Shown here: positions 63,399 to 64,000 of the stretch, in pieces
How positions within the stretch are numbered: position 1 is the first letter of the stretch
How the letters are laid out: each line of letters opens with the position of its first letter
Source of the DNA: an uncultured Gammaproteobacteria bacterium
Lineage (GTDB): Bacteria; Pseudomonadota; Gammaproteobacteria; Steroidobacterales; XN24
DNA: 64,000 bases
NCBI GenBank assembly: GCA_937924335.1
Contig: CALDWW010000064.1
Location: forward strand, 1 to 64,000
Direction: 5' to 3'
Translations under genes and position numbers: made by a program
Notes under the pieces: generated by a model
Database searches by the model: none
What the model saw: the letters and a program-made list of their open reading frames with translations, nothing else
Told to the model about the DNA's origin: nothing

Positions 63399-64000
63399 AT
63401 GAACTCGAAACCTGCACTGAGGATTGATGTCGTATCCGATCTTGTATCGCCGTGGTGTTATCTGGCAGTACGCCGGCTAAAGAACGCGCTGACACGGGTG
63501 GAAGGGGCGAGCAAACCTGCCCTGCGCTGGCGACCTTTCGAGATCAACCCCGCAATCCCGGCAGAGGGTGTGGAGGTGGATGTCTACCTCGAGACCATAT
63601 TCGGCAGCCGTGAGGCCGGACGAGCGGTCCTGGATGAACTTGCCAGCGCGAGTCAGGAAGAAGGCATCCGCTTCGACTTTGACCGCGTTCCTTCGGTGCC
63701 GAATACGATGGATGCCCATCGGCTGATCCTGTTGGCGGAGGCCGACGGGAACGGTCAGATCATGGCCGACCGGCTATTCCGGGGGTTCTTCGAAGAGGGC
63801 CGCGATATAGGCCAGCCGGAGGAGCTTGCACAGCTTGCGGACGAGGCAGGTCTGGACTCAGAGCGGGCCCGGACCGTGCTTGCCGGAGATCGCTACCGGG
63901 ATTCGGTCAGACTGATCGAGGCGCGCGTCCGGGAGGCCGGTTTCACCGGCGTGCCTACTTTCGTGGTCAATGAGCGAATTGCGTTTGCCGGAGTCCAGGA
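63399..64000 (+). CDS. DsbA-family FrnE-like oxidoreductase (3' end outside window)
   Basis: The frame runs from ATG 63399 (GTGGAG 6 nt upstream) past the window end; about 200 residues are visible. It shows the FrnE/2-hydroxychromene-carboxylate-isomerase-like pattern: IDVVSDLVSPWCYLAVRRL at the start, LRWRPFEINPAIP, VPNTMDAHRLILLAEADG, and GFTGVPTFVVNERIAFAG near the end. The active-site motif reads S-P-W-C (17-20) rather than C-P-W-C, as in many FrnE-like proteins, so a simple disulfide exchange is doubtful. The inserted helical domain is present. A polyketide or stress role is only suggested by family members. Confidence 0.85.
   Translation, partial: MNSKPALRIDVVSDLVSPWCYLAVRRLKNALTRVEGASKPALRWRPFEINPAIPAEGVEVDVYLETIFGSREAGRAVLDELASASQEEGIRFDFDRVPSVPNTMDAHRLILLAEADGNGQIMADRLFRGFFEEGRDIGQPEELAQLADEAGLDSERARTVLAGDRYRDSVRLIEARVREAGFTGVPTFVVNERIAFAGVQ

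Overview
The window looks like a chromosomal segment of a GC-rich (roughly 60% G+C by eye) gammaproteobacterium. Lineage evidence is the small SRP RNA directly upstream of dnaX-ybaB-recR, oligoribonuclease (orn), a divergent ppsA/ppsR pair, a YgiM-type SH3 protein, a YqiB/DUF1249 protein and a PerM-type AI-2E protein. Two large TolB-like/TPR membrane proteins, four RND pumps and many small lipoproteins recall marine lineages such as Woeseiaceae/Chromatiales, but that placement is an inference. I see no phage genes, transposases, CRISPR array, tRNA or 16S/23S/5S rRNA genes.

Layout. 1-1.9 kb: 3' end of a GMC oxidoreductase and a PIG-L deacetylase, followed by an AT-rich palindromic island. 2.2-5 kb: SRP RNA, dnaX, ybaB, recR. 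5-7.6 kb: rsgA divergent from orn and a PLP dehydratase. 7.6-11.8 kb: RND pump plus adaptor. 12-14.7 kb: propeller lipoprotein, GFA enzyme, CAP protein, SH3 protein. 14.7-21.3 kb: ppsA/ppsR, phosphoglucomutase, DUF1249 and coiled-coil proteins. 21.3-29.9 kb: an operon of two adaptors and two RND pumps behind an inverted-repeat operator. 30-38.4 kb: tail-specific protease, DUF1232 protein, TolB-like/TPR protein and a truncated relative, small unknowns, TetR regulator. 38.4-44.8 kb: TetR-controlled adaptor/RND pair, PerM, rhodanese and TauE. 45-50.7 kb: gloA, second TolB-like/TPR protein, BrkB-type protein, zinc-ribbon protein, a cyclic-di-GMP riboswitch with its unknown target gene, and a second DUF1232 protein. 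50.7-59.2 kb: OGT-like glycosyltransferase, OPT transporter, 2OG-Fe(II) oxygenase, AAA-FHA protein, two coupled lipoproteins. 59.3-64 kb: FNR-type promoter and CBS protein, EF-hand protein, EF-G-like GTPase, SAM hydroxide adenosyltransferase, and a DsbA/FrnE-like protein cut by the window end.

The most informative signals are non-coding. On the minus strand at 49879-49962 there is a well-formed cyclic-di-GMP-I (GEMM-I) riboswitch whose only downstream gene is an uncharacterised 128-residue protein. At 59837-59911 two FNR-family dyads and a -10 element are spaced as in a class II/III CRP-FNR promoter for a CBS-domain protein. The TetR gene at 37.7-38.3 kb and the dual-pump operon at 29.9 kb each have promoter-overlapping dyads; only the first has a regulator beside it. 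No outer-membrane factor accompanies any of the three RND loci, so these pumps presumably share a TolC-like partner encoded elsewhere.

Start codons were chosen from ribosome-binding sites, family N-termini and signal peptides. Several were moved far inside the longest open frame, most notably the RND pump at 8699-11800 and the EF-G-like gene at 60235-62283.
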